NCBI GenBank assembly: GCA_013180625.2
Contig: SNVD02012263.1
Coordinates: forward strand, 124,001 to 188,000
Source: Boswellia sacra
Taxonomy: Eukaryota > Streptophyta > Magnoliopsida > Sapindales > Burseraceae
DNA length: 64,000 bases
Reading direction: 5' to 3'
This document shows positions 1 through 10,603 of the stretch, in pieces (position 1 is the stretch's first letter; each line of letters begins with the position of its first letter). The notes beneath the pieces are model-generated. The model did no database searches and was not told the origin of the DNA. It saw only the letters and a program-made list of their open reading frames with translations. A program made the translations under genes and the position numbers.

Positions 1-20
1 ATGAGAATCGGCTGTATCTA

Positions 21-1160
21 TTGAAGAGATTGTTCCGTCCCCAGTTGAAACCAGGTACGAGCATCAATTCTCATATTGATGAGTTTAATAAGTTAATTGC
101 TGATTTGTTAAACTTAGATGAAACATTCAAAGATGAGATTAAGGCTATGCTATTGATTGGCTCACTTTCGGATGAATTAGATCATTTATGCATTACTCTT
201 ATCCATGGGAAAGATAAACTGTCTTTTGAAGAAGTTTGTTCTGCTTTGTTGAATTATGAAATTCGTACGAAAGATCAAAGGGAACATAGGGATGAGTCAG
301 TAGATGCATTGACAGTGAGAGGGCGTAGTCATAGTAGGAAACTAGGAAAAAGGGGAAAATCTTTGTCGAGGGGTAGATTAGGAAAAGATGAGTGTGTCTT
401 TTGTCGTGAGAAAGCGCATTGGAAGAAAGATTGTCTTAAGTTGAAAAAGAAAGATAAGGGCAAGGCTGTTTTTTATGCATGTGTTGTTGAGCGTGAGGAT
501 GATAGTGATTCAGATATTTGTCTAGTTGGTCATCCGTCCACTTCTGTTTCTGATGAGTGGATTATGGATTCGGGTTGTACTTATCATATGTGTCCACATC
601 GGAATTGGTTCTTTCAGTTTGAGGAGCTTGATTGTGGAGTTGTGTATATGGGTAATGATGATATTTGCCATACTGCTGGGATAGGTTCGATCAGTTTGAG
701 GAATCATGATGGACTGACTAGAGTTCTGACAGATGTTCGGTATGTACCGAAGTTGAAGAAGAATCTCATCTCTTTGGGAGCCGTGGAATCTAAAGGCTGT
801 GGTATATCTATTCGAGATGGTATTCTGAGGGTCACTTCAGGCGCTCTTGTGGTATTAAAAGGCACTAGGAGAAACAACTTGTATTACTATAATGGTAGTA
901 CGGTTACTGGATCAGCGGCTACGGTTTCTGATAATGATGCAGATTCAGAGATTACGAGACTGTGGCACATGCGTTTGGGACATGCAGGTGAGAAAGCCTT
1001 ATTCAGTTTGGTCAAACGCGGCTTATTGAAAGGTGCAAAGACCTGCAAGCTGGATTTCTGTGAGCATTGTGTTCTGGGAAAGCATAAGAGAGTGAAATTT
1101 GGCACCGCTATTCATAATACCAAGGGTATTCTTGATTATGTTCACTCAGATGTGTGGGAC
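21..1160 (+). pseudogene. copia gag, protease and integrase N-terminal part
   Basis: The frame shows a gag region of UBN2 type, then a CCHC zinc knuckle (CVFCREKAHWKKDC, about residues 126-139), then a protease active-site motif DSG (WIMDSGCTYHM, about residue 180). The pre-integrase HHCC zinc domain follows (HMRLGH, then CEHCVLGKHKR, about residues 316-360). The match to the family ends at VHSDVW near 1155. There one base appears missing and the frame runs into unrelated residues up to the stop at 1247. Coding continues in the next frame at about 1160. Part of a transposon polyprotein, not a host gene. Confidence 0.9.
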
Positions 1161-2374
1161 CTACTAAAACCGCATCTATGGGAGGTAGGCACTACTTTGT
1201 TACTTTTGTTGATGACTTTTCCAGAAGAACTTGGGTGTATTGTTTGAAATCAAAAGATGATGTACTCCGTGTTTTCCTTAAATGGAAAAAGATGATTGAG
1301 ACACAGACTGGTAAGAAGATCAAGCATCTCAGAACAGATAATGGTGGTGAGTATTGCAGTGATCAGTTTTTGAAATTTTGTCAAGATGAAGGTATTGTAC
1401 GTCATTTTACTGTTAGAGGTACACCGCAGCAGAATGGGGTGGCAAAACGCATGAACCGGACATTGTTGGAGAAAGTTTGGTATATGTTGTCCAATGCTGG
1501 GTTGGGCAAGAAATTTTGGGCTGAGGCTGTGACTTATGCGTGTCATCTCATTAATCGTCTACCATCAGCTGCTATTGGTGATAGAACTCCATTCGAGGTA
1601 TGGTCTGGACAACCTGTTTCTGATTATGATTCTTTACATGTTTTTGGTTCTACTGCATATTATCATGTGAAAGAATCTAAGCTGAATCCTAGAGCCAAGA
1701 AAGCGATTTTCTTGGGATTTTCTTCAGGAGTGAAAGGATATCGTCTTTGGTGTCCTAGTTCGAGGAAGATTGTATCCAGCAGAGATGTGACATTTGATGA
1801 GTCTTCAATGTTGAAGAAATCAGAAAACCAGACAAAGGTGAATGGTACTCCACAGCAGGTGGAGCATACTCAGCAGCAGGTGGAGTTTGAAATGACGACA
1901 TTGAATCCAGTTAGATATGTTGAGACAGATGTTGATACTCCTATGACAGAGGGAGATTTGGGAGATGATGGTGAGGGTTCTACTCAGGAACCTCAACAGC
2001 AACCAGAATCTATTGCAATTGATAGGCCAAGACGTGAGATTCGCAGACCTGCTCGATTTGCTGATATGGTGGCCTATGCACTTCCAATTGTAGATGCTGA
2101 TGTTCCTTCCACTTATAGAGAGGCAGTCAGATGTTCTGAAATTGATGAGTGGAAGACAGCTATGAGGGAAGAGATGCAGTCTCTTCAGAAGAATGAAACT
2201 TGGGAGCTAGCTCAACTACCGAAGGGTAAAAAGGCAATTGGGTGCAAATGGGTATATGCAAAGAAAGATGGATTTCCTGACAAGAATGACGTCCGCTACA
2301 AGGCAAGGTTGGTGGCTAAAGGCTACGCTCAGAGGGAAGGAATTGACTACAATGAGGTATTTCTCCAGTTGTGA
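1154..2374 (+). pseudogene. copia integrase core and start of reverse transcriptase
   Basis: This frame carries the DDE integrase core (YFVTFVDDFSRRTWVY, then LRTDNGGEY, then GTPQQNGVAKRMNRTLLE). A linker rich in Q, E and D follows, then the copia reverse-transcriptase entry (WKTAMREEMQSL, KWVYAKKDGF, YKARLVAKGYAQ, DYNEVF). In the family the last block continues SPVVK. Here one missing base near 2360 gives FLQL and a stop, and the remainder resumes in another frame at 2371. Many relatives have VERMNRTL where this copy has AKRMNRTL. Confidence 0.9.
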
Positions 2375-3285
2375 AACATTCTTCTATTAGAATTTTGTTG
2401 GCCTTGGTAGCTCAGATGAATATGGAACTAGTTCAATTGGATGTAAAAACTGCATTTTTACATGGTGACTTGGAAGAGGAAATCTATATGACTCAGCCAG
2501 AGGGATTCAAAGTTGCTGGTAAGGAAAATTTGGTTTGCAAACTGAAAAGATCGCTTTATGGTTTGAAGCAATCTCCCAGACAGTGGTATAAGCGATTTGA
2601 TCGGTTTATGATGGGTCAGAGGTACACAAGAAGCAAATTTGATAATTGTGTGTATTTTCATAGGCTACATGATGGTTCTTTCATTTATCTACTCTTGTAT
2701 GTTGATGATATGTTGATAGCTTCGACGAATGTCGAAGAAATTGCAAAGTTGAAGACTCAGTTGAATCGAGAGTTTGAGATGAAAGATTTGGGTGAAGCTA
2801 AGAAGATTCTTGGCATGGAGATTAGCAGAGATAGAGGGAGAAGCAAGATTTGTTTGACTCAGAAGCAGTATCTGAAGAAGGTATTACAGCAGTTTGGCAT
2901 TACAGAGCAGTCAAAACCTGTAAGTACCCCACTTGCTCCTCATATGAAGCTCAGTGCATCTTTATCTCCTAGTACAGATGAGGAACGAGAGTATATGTCT
3001 CGAGTTCCGTATGCTAATGCAGTTGGTAGCCTGATGTATGCCATGGTATGTACGAGACCCGACATTTCACATGCAGTTGGAGTTGTGAGCAGGTATATGC
3101 ATGATCCTGGTAAAGGACATTGGCAAGCAGTGAAATGGATTTTACGGTATTTGTTGAGAACCGTAGATGTTGGCTTAGTCTTTGAGAGGGATGATACATG
3201 TGGTCAGTGTGCTATTGGTTATGTTGATTCTGATTATGCTGGTGATTTGGATAAACGTCGGTCGACAACCGGTTATGTGTTTTAC
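2371..3285 (+). pseudogene. copia reverse transcriptase core
   Basis: The frame holds the reverse-transcriptase palm with VKTAFLHGDLEEEIYM, SLYGLKQSPRQWY, the catalytic YVDDML and the copia block MKDLGEAKKILGMEI. The thumb/connection segment follows (YANAVGSLMYAMVCTRPDI, WILRYL). An extra T near 3283 shifts the frame after the GYV motif. The ORF continues to a stop at 3417 in a wrong frame. The catalytic residues are still present. Confidence 0.9.
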
Positions 3286-3676
3286 TCTTGCAAGAGCACC
3301 AGTGAGTTGGAAGTCTACTTTACAGTCTACAGTGGCTTTGTCTACTACAGAGGCAGAGTATATGGCAATGACAGAGGCTGTGAAGGAAGCTATTTGGTTA
3401 CAGGGATTGCTGGATGAATTGGGAATTGGGCAGAAGAAGATTACTCTTTATTCTGACAGTCAGAGTGCTATTCACTTAGCTAAGAATCCAGTGTTCCATG
3501 TTCGTACGAAGCATATTGATGTTCGGTATCATTTTGTGCGGGAGATCATTGATGAAGGAAGAATCTTACTTCAGAAGATTGGGACTGCCGAGAATCCCGC
3601 AGATATGTTGACTAAGGTTGTGACAGCGATCAAGTTCAGTCATTGTTTGGACTTGATCAACATTGTGCCTGTTTGA
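3270..3676 (+). pseudogene. copia RNase H C-terminal part
   Basis: After the frameshift the protein reads [36 protein letters not shown] and [14 protein letters not shown], the standard C-terminal RNase H blocks of copia polyproteins. PADMLTK lies near the end, and the frame closes at the stop at 3676. Together with the three pieces before it this is one broken gag-pol reading frame. Confidence 0.9.
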
Positions 3677-3776
3677 CTGCGCCATTGGGCGCATTTGGAG
3701 GCGTTGCAGTTGTGATAGAGAATGTGGGGAAAAGAAAAATTTGTGATGGGTCGGCATATTCGCCAAGGTGGAGATT

Positions 3777-4338
3777 TGTTAGCTTTTTTGGCTCATATGA
3801 AGTTTTTTAAAGATCCCACATCGATTAGCTTCTAAAATGTGGGTCTCTTGAAGGCTTATAAAAGAAGCCTTATGGGAAATTGTTTTGTGTCCCAAGAAAA
3901 ATATTCTCCACCCCCCTAAAGTTGTAAGGTCTCGCAAATAAGACCTCATAGTTTAAGGGCCTTTCATTAAGGACCTTAAAGTTTGTAATATTTGTTTTTT
4001 TCCCCCTTTGTTTTGGGTATTTGTAGTATTGCCCAATTGTTTGGGTAATTACATTTTGGCTCAACTATTTGGGTAATTGCAGTTTGGCCCAATAGTTGTG
4101 GTATTTGTATTGTGGCCCAAAAGTTTGTAATTCTCTTTGAAGATAGTGGAAAGTTTCTTCAGCGGCGCCCGAGGACGTAGGTACTAATACCGAACCTCGT
4201 TAAATCCTGGTGTGTATTCTATTTCTGCATTGTGGTTGATTTGTTGCCTCTTTTGTTGCTATTATATTCAAATCTGGCATAGTTGTGTTGTGCATTTTGG
4301 GTTATTCTGTTGGTTATCGTTTCCGCTTGTGCATAACA
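3777..4338 (+). repeat. 3' LTR of the copia element
   Basis: The LTR starts TGTTAG directly after the polypurine tract and ends CATAACA, so its ends form the short inverted repeat TGTTA/TAACA. It is 562 bp. A TATA box (TATAAAA, 3857-3863) sits about 80 bases in, as expected for the U3 promoter. The stretch around 4160-4210 resembles a U5 region. The right boundary is set by the inverted terminal match; the 5 bases that follow (AAAAC) cannot be tested as a TSD. Confidence 0.85.
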
Positions 4339-4392
4339 AAAACATGGTCCCTTCATGCATCGTTCTTTTTGTTCCTTTAAACTCAAAACACT

Positions 4393-5235
4393 TCACCCCA
4401 TATGGTACTTTGGTGGATGCAGTAGATGGCTTAGTTGTACTCCATTTGTTAGGCATGGATGGTAATGTTGGTTTAATATTGGGGCTGGTAGAGCAGGAGT
4501 TTGTGAAGTTTGTTGGGCTGAATATTGGTTAGAGCTAAGTGTAGCATGGGAAGAAGTTTTGCAATTGATGGATTTAGCTAGTGTGTGGTAGCTCACCTCT
4601 TGTTGTCGAGCTATAGCAATTGTCTTATTAAGAGTATGTGGATTTAATAGCTCTACGCCAGCACGCATCTCATCTTGCAGCTCTGGGATAAAACATCTTA
4701 CCATACATCGATTTGCAAATTTTTCAAACTTGGTTTGATATTCCGGGACAGAGGATATCTGTTGTAGTTTAGTAAGAGCACCACCTGGGTTTTCATCTTC
4801 GGGAAAACCAAATCGTGAACATAAAGCTCTGCATAACGAACTCCAAGTAGGCATTCCAACCGTTTTTAACCAACCATTGATACCAAGAAATGGTTTCTCC
4901 AAGCAAATGAGCTATGGTTAACATTTTGGAATTGTTGGGCACGAAACAGCATCCTTCCGGATCAGTTGCATCGAAAGTCAGAAAATCTAATCATATTGAC
5001 CGTCCTTGATACCCACAAATGAAGATGGAGGAAAAAGTGATTGATTTAGAGGAAGAGGTGGTGGTTGAAATAAGGTAGAGAGGCTATTATAGATGCTTAG
5101 AACTACATCAGCCAAATTCAGCTACATGAGAACTAGGGTTGGCTAGATCTTTTCTGTTGGAAGCTAGTTCATATTTGACCTCATCATTAGAATTGCTAGC
5201 TGCCTTTTCAAACCGAGGAAGTGGTGGAATTGTAT
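4393..5235 (-). pseudogene. Ty3/gypsy gag fragment
   Basis: On the minus strand, 4393-4902 encodes a retrotransposon gag core: WSSLCRALCSRFGF, then EYQTKFEKFANRC, then LNKTIAIARQQE. This matches the gag of plant chromodomain gypsy elements. Upstream sequence up to about 5235 contains further gag-like sequence but is broken. No protease or pol follows, because the copia LTR ends at 4338 and the gag match stops at once. It looks like a gypsy remnant cut off by the copia insertion or a deletion. Confidence 0.75.
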
Positions 5236-5247
5236 GCTCTGATACCA
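5236..5247 (-). other. primer binding site (initiator tRNA-Met) of the gypsy remnant
   Basis: The minus strand reads TGGTATCAGAGC, the standard complement of the 3' end of plant initiator tRNA-Met. It lies 3 bases inside the LTR that begins at 5251, in the right orientation for the gag at 4393-4902. Confidence 0.75.
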
Positions 5248-5250
5248 GAA

Positions 5251-5492
5251 TGACAAGAGCCAAATTTTACTTCAATAACTGATAAACTTTACAAGCCTAA
5301 GATGAGTCTAATTTTTTGTTATATTCCTCATCCTCAAAGACCAGTAGGCTATACTTAAATACAATGGAAATTAATTGAAAAAAGAACTGAAAGTAGTGTA
5401 GTGGTGGGTAACGGTTACTGGATAAAGGAGAAATAATAACAGTAAGTGGCTATAACTAATATGACCATGTGAATGATGATGGGTCTGTAACA
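5251..5492 (-). repeat. 5' LTR of the gypsy remnant
   Basis: The 242-bp stretch is bounded on the plus strand by TGACAAG and CTGTAACA, giving TG...CA ends, and adjoins the primer site at 5236-5247. The boundaries are inferred from the ends and the primer site, since no second LTR copy lies in the window. Confidence 0.6.
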
Positions 5493-7200
5493 TTTTGCAA
5501 TTTGTTTTGGGATCTGATTCGGGGTTTTTGAACTTGATTATCTGTGAGAAATTGAAGGAAAATCGATAGCAAAGGGGTGCAGTTGATGAATTTTCAAGGG
5601 CGCAGTTGAAGAAAAAATTTGATGTTAAGAAATTAAATGAAAATCAAAACAAAGATTATTGAAATTGAGGGTAATATAGTAATTTTGATAGCATGAATGG
5701 ATAACCGTTTGGAGTTTTATGCTCTTTTTGAAAAGCCAGGAGTCTAGCCAGCTCGAATTATATTTTCCCCATTGATTATTTAAGGATTCAAATTTTTTAG
5801 TGCAAAAGGAATGATAGCAAATATGTATGTTTGATTTTATGTATTTAGTGTTTTCATTTTAAATATATTATAGTTAAAGAAAATTTTTTTAAAAATTATT
5901 GTCAACTAATTATTGTTATAATTTTATTATGAAATAATAAAATTAATTTAAAAGAAGAAAAAAAGATAAATTATACAAGGAGAGAGAAGGGTAAAATGGT
6001 GGGAAGAGTGATAATAACTAAAAAGGTATTTTCATTTCATTCGAAAATTATGCTTAGAATACCCGTAACTAAAATATTTTCATGTGAATTGTTTTTTGGT
6101 ATTTTGCTTTATTGAAACATATCCATATCCAAGCATTTTCACATTCCCAATGCTCTCAAACCAAAACAAGAACAACAGAATGACATCTAAAACATAAACA
6201 AGCGGCACTTATTTAACCATCATTTTTTTCCTTTTTTTTAAAAGATGTCATTTTATATTTCTAATTACATGATAAAATCTTATTGAAGATGTCTCTTCTA
6301 TTATTTTTTTATTTTTTCTTTTTTAGTAAATTTTTAATATATAAATTGCTACATCAAATTGTAGAGTTTATATCGTATAAAAGTTTTAAGTCTAGTACTA
6401 CTTACGTTATAATGAATAATGAATCGAAAGAATAGTGGAGTAAAATAAATTGTGCATAAATGAGGTTTAAATAACAATCACATATAATTTTTTATTTATT
6501 TTTTTTTCCTTCTCTCTCTCAAATAGACAAACTTAACAAATGCACTTAAAACAAATTCAGAGGCATCGGGCATTAATTTTGTAGACGGACCATGATGGTT
6601 GGGCCAAGTCTTTATTTGGACCATCCGTTGCCTTCAAATTCTTTCAATTTCAGATACATGTTACTTTCAAGCATAAATTTTGTTTAAGACTGCTCGTTCC
6701 ATGTGTGCCACAGATGCACTGACTAAGACCTTCCATTCAAACAACTCATTCATACTAAACAAATAATAAAAGAAACTAATAACATTCTTCTCGAAATAAT
6801 AAAAAAATGAATGAGAAAATATTACTAATATGCTTCTAATAAATTTGGTATTTCCAATAATTTACCTTATATGTTCAAAGTTTCATATATAGAATAGAAT
6901 AAGTTAATTATGATTAATGTACACTTCACATATAACTTCGATTTATTGGAACAGAAGTTATTACAAGAGATAAGTTCTAATTGAAACTAGGGCAAAGATA
7001 ATCTAAATATCATACTAACGAAGCACTGAAACTCCACATATAATAAGATCACACAATTCACATTAATTTACAGAAACTGACAGAAAGTCTGATGAAACGA
7101 CTCAAAAGGCCGCATATTAAGCACCTTTTTTCTTCACATTTAATATTGATATTTGTAAGCCATAATAAGTTTAACCAAAATTAGCATCAACTTGGCATCC
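5493..7200. other. intergenic, no gene seen
   Basis: AT-rich sequence with short homopolymer runs and no open frame, RNA gene or clear repeat pair that I can support. It contains the 3' flank of the small gene at 7211-8029. Confidence 0.5.
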
Positions 7201-7210
7201 AAAAACTTCT

Positions 7211-8029
7211 CTATCCATGAATTTTCTTTCCCTGCAAAATTTTAAAAAAAAAAAAAAGTACCATTGAAAAGGGTTTTAAAATCGACCCAAAAAAATAAAA
7301 TGTAGAGAGAGTTAATTAATCATATACTACCTCAAAATTTTGCTAAAGCTTCTTAGAGACTAGTAATTTCAAGTTTTCTAAAAGTTACTACAGAACGTTT
7401 CTAAACAAACAACTTCCCTAATTTCCAAGGTAGTGTTTGCCAAAAATGTTATCAAAGAGTTTGAATTTGCTTTATTAAAATTGATTTCATAACAAAAGTT
7501 AGAAATATTTGAATCAGATAAAAATTTCTGTAACAATCTAAGCACAAAATGGCTGTGAGACTTCATGAACTTGTTTTCAAAACATGCAAATACAAGCGAG
7601 TAAAATATCACAATAATTTATCAACTTATGCAACATTGAGAGAACTTGAGGAGTCTTACATTGTTTCCTCCATTGTCGCCACCCCTTAAGCCCTTAGATT
7701 TGGGAAGCGCCACCGTTCTTTCACGACGGACCATAGGCTTTCTGCCACGAGAATGATCGGGTGGAGGAATCGAAGAGTGCGTCTCTGGTCCTCTATAATC
7801 AATCTCATACACATCCGAACCCAACTCAACCGATCCATCTTGCAAATTTACAACCCCAGTAACCCAAATAGTATCACAACAAATTCTAAACAAAGTTTTT
7901 TTCTTTTCTTTTTGATCGATTTTAAATAAACTCGAAAAGGGTTTTGAACATACCTTTAGAGAAGCAAGGAGTGGCAAGGAGGAGTGCAAGGAAGAGAGCG
8001 ACGAAGCTAGACTTGAGCTTGAGTTCCAT
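7211..8029 (-). CDS. candidate small secreted peptide precursor, three exons
   Basis: I do not recognise the family. Three exons join in frame: 8029-7954, 7838-7660 and 7231-7211, giving 91 residues. Donors read AAAG/GTATGT and CAAT/GTAAGA, and acceptors TTGCAAG and a T-rich tract ending TTGCAG. Residues 1-24 form a typical signal peptide (MELKLKSS, then FVALFLALLLAT). The rest is hydrophilic, with an acidic stretch ending VYEIDYRGP, a proline run (SIPPPDHSRGRK), then RRERTVALPKSKGLRGG. Acidic residues before a DY pair resemble sites used by plant tyrosylprotein sulfotransferase in PSY- and CIF-type peptides, and dibasic RK/RR follow. That link is inference. A TATA box lies about 50 bases upstream. 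If intron 2 is retained, the protein ends 12 residues after the donor instead. The second intron and short third exon are the least certain parts. Confidence 0.55.
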
Positions 8030-8079
8030 GGAGATCGAAAGTTGATGAGTAAGTGGAAAGGTAGAAGTTGGTATTGTTC

Positions 8080-8086
8080 ATTTATA
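8080..8086 (-). promoter_or_regulatory. TATA box of the peptide gene
   Basis: The minus strand reads TATAAAT, 51-57 bases upstream of the ATG at 8029. That allows a short leader of about 20-30 bases. The fit in spacing supports 8029 as the real start. Confidence 0.5.
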
Positions 8087-8549
8087 AAGGAAATGAAGTG
8101 AGAAAGCTAGCAAAGAAAAAGAAAAAAAATATATTAAAAGCGCGCAGTTGAGATTAGCACAAGCGCTTTCGGGAAGTGAAATCATCACCAATCACAGTCG
8201 ACACAGCAATAAGTTGCAATGTAAAGATGGAGATGGGTTGAGTTGGAACATTTATGAAGTGTGACCATACAGCATGCTCCATACCTAAAACCCTAGATGA
8301 TTTTTCATTTTATAAATTTTTGATTCAATTAAAGTTTTATATTTGTATTATAATTCTTTTTAATTTAATTGGTATGGACAGTGGACAGGACCATGTGTGT
8401 ATTATTGAAATTGTCCTGTTGAGGGACAACCCCTTTTGGTTCGTTACTTGGCTTGGCTGGACATCTCATTCTTCTCACTCAACTCACCTACTCTCTTCTG
8501 TTATGTTTCTTTCTCTTGTTAAACCCTAAAAGTTGATAATTGTTAATAC

Positions 8550-10500
8550 ATATATAATTCGTCCTTTCCCACCTTTAATATTATTGTTAACTACAATTTT
8601 ATGCCTGAGAGATAGTAACCATTAATGTAATTTTTGAGGATGTGTTATTATAGAAACTACGTTTTATATTTGAAGTATGTAGCGTGAAATACTTTTCTAA
8701 ACTCTTTTATAAAAGCACTTATATGTGTTTCTTTTAAAGTACTCACATTTTTCTCATCTTTGAAGTGTTTCTGTTTATTGTCATGGGTTATCATAAAACA
8801 AACATAATTAATGATACTTGTTAATTATTTTAAAGTGTTTTTGATATATAATCATTCATTGACTTTATAAAATGTGATGACTCTATCTTAGTGGAGAAAT
8901 TGATATCGGAGATTTTAAAAGCTAGCATATGACTCATAAAAGCATTATCACTTCAATAAGGGGGCATGCAAAGTGCTTCATGTTTCAAAAGTGATCATAA
9001 AAGGAATGCCTTGAAGAATGTAATTGAAGTTATTAAGAATGGAGTAATCTTGTCCTAATTAATTATCATATTTTTCCAATTAATATTCAACATCAAGTTA
9101 GGATCTAATGTAGACGTGTAATTAATACATCTTTCTTTAATTTTGTGCTTTAAAAGCATGATCACTCTTTAAAACCTAGGTAGAAGGCATGAAGTTACGA
9201 GCTTCTTTAGGCTTGAGAAGTGGCGTTAGTGCTTTTTAGTGCGCCAAAAGCTCTTTAGAATGTTACAAGTTGGTTTTTGTATTTTTTACTTTTACAATTG
9301 TGTTAGGTTAAAAGAAATAAAAGTACATTTCGAATTTGAAAATTGAATAAGAACCATTGCCGGTACTTTTCATTTACACTATTTTACATGAAACACTAAT
9401 GCAGTTTTACGAGTTCTTCTATAGTATAATTGCTGTATCCATACAACAACCTTACACTTCCGAGAGCTCTTCAATTACATCAATAATATTTGAAAAGTGT
9501 TTTATCTCAATTTTTTTTAACAGGCAACAGAATAAATTTCGGTATTATTATATTCAATAATGTGATCTAACGCGGAACAAATCATATGCAAGAGGAATTA
9601 TTAGTGGGCCTAACATGTTGAGACATTGACTGGTTGGAGATGTTTGAAAGATGAAGTATCTTATAAATTAATAAACATCCAAAATACATATATGGGTATT
9701 TAATTAATTCATTTGAAATCCGCCCAACTAATCTCAACAAAACATCATGGAATTCTACACCATGTTTCTTTGTATGTGAAATTTCAACATTTACAGTCAA
9801 AATTTGAATCTCTCCCTCCCGAGCCCTTAGTTAATGGGATTTTTTCCCGAAATCTCATGATCTTGCTATTAAATGCATGAACTTTAGAAGATGAATTATC
9901 TCTTTCAGTCAAAGTCTTTGGTACCAACCTTACCCTAGATTGTGGGCAAAGAAAAAGAAGATTGATCTATTGAACAAATCAAACCCAACCCATAAATTTG
10001 TTATCTCAGGAAGTTAATTTTTAAAATGAATAATTAATAATTAATGTAATATAGTATAATTTTCCACATTAAAAATTAATAATGGCGCCACTATGCTCAA
10101 ACAATGATGTAATTACTTGATCACAATGATAATATAAGCCTGACATCTACCAAGCAAATTATATTTAGATATTTCACTAATTTACAACAAAAGAATAGAG
10201 AGGCAACAATCTATCTAATCACTTAATAAACCTTTCTTAATGTAATGTTTCTGACAAGGATTTGGAAAAAGTTTAATCAGATTGAGCTGAAATTTAATTT
10301 TCAATATAAAAGATGTCTAAAAGTTTAAGTTTGTATATATAAGTTTAACTTTAATATTCTTTTTTCTCTAATACTCCTCTTATATGCAAGGGCCCATGCA
10401 CGTGCTACATGGACCGGATCGAGCCCAACATGCTTCAGTTAAAACAAGTCTTATAAGTAGGATAAATAACAATACTTTTTCATTAATTTTAAATATAAAA
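8550..10500. other. intergenic, no gene seen
   Basis: AT-rich sequence. Short ORFs here (for example 9357-9560) lack codon structure or motifs. The stretch at 10320-10380 partly repeats that at 10513-10560 (both contain TAAGTTTAACTTTA and TCTCTAAT), so it probably derives from LTR-type DNA. Confidence 0.4.
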
Positions 10501-10603
10501 GCTCTGATACCATGTTAAGCTTATAGATGTAAGTTTAACTTTAGTTTTTATTTCTCTAATAAAGGTTAACCAAATAAGAACCATAGTAATCACATGTCAC
10601 AAT
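10501..10603 (-). repeat. possible LTR end with tRNA-Met primer site
   Basis: Plus-strand 10501-10512 reads GCTCTGATACCA, the minus-strand primer-site motif. TGTTAAGC follows at once, as an LTR end would. Beyond the hAT insertion the sequence resumes at 12709 and reaches GATTAACA near 12780, giving a TGTTA...TAACA unit of only about 160 bp. That would suit a small TRIM-like or partial element. No second LTR or internal coding was found. Confidence 0.3.

Larger units (their letters stand above)
1..4338 (+). mobile_element. Ty1/copia retrotransposon, 3' part, decayed
   Basis: The window opens inside the gag of a Tnt1-like copia element and runs through protease, integrase, reverse transcriptase and RNase H to a 3' LTR. 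The order gag-PR-IN-RT-RH is the copia order. At least three single-base frameshifts break the polyprotein (near 1155, 2360 and 3283), so this copy cannot make a full product. A polypurine stretch (AAGGTGGAGATT, 3765-3776) immediately precedes the 3' LTR at 3777. The 5' LTR and primer site lie outside the window, so LTR divergence and TSD cannot be checked here. Confidence 0.93.

Noticed and set aside
8254..8529. 91-residue ORF on the plus strand
   Set aside because: No motif, low-complexity hydrophobic stretch, and it lies divergently in the promoter region of the peptide gene.
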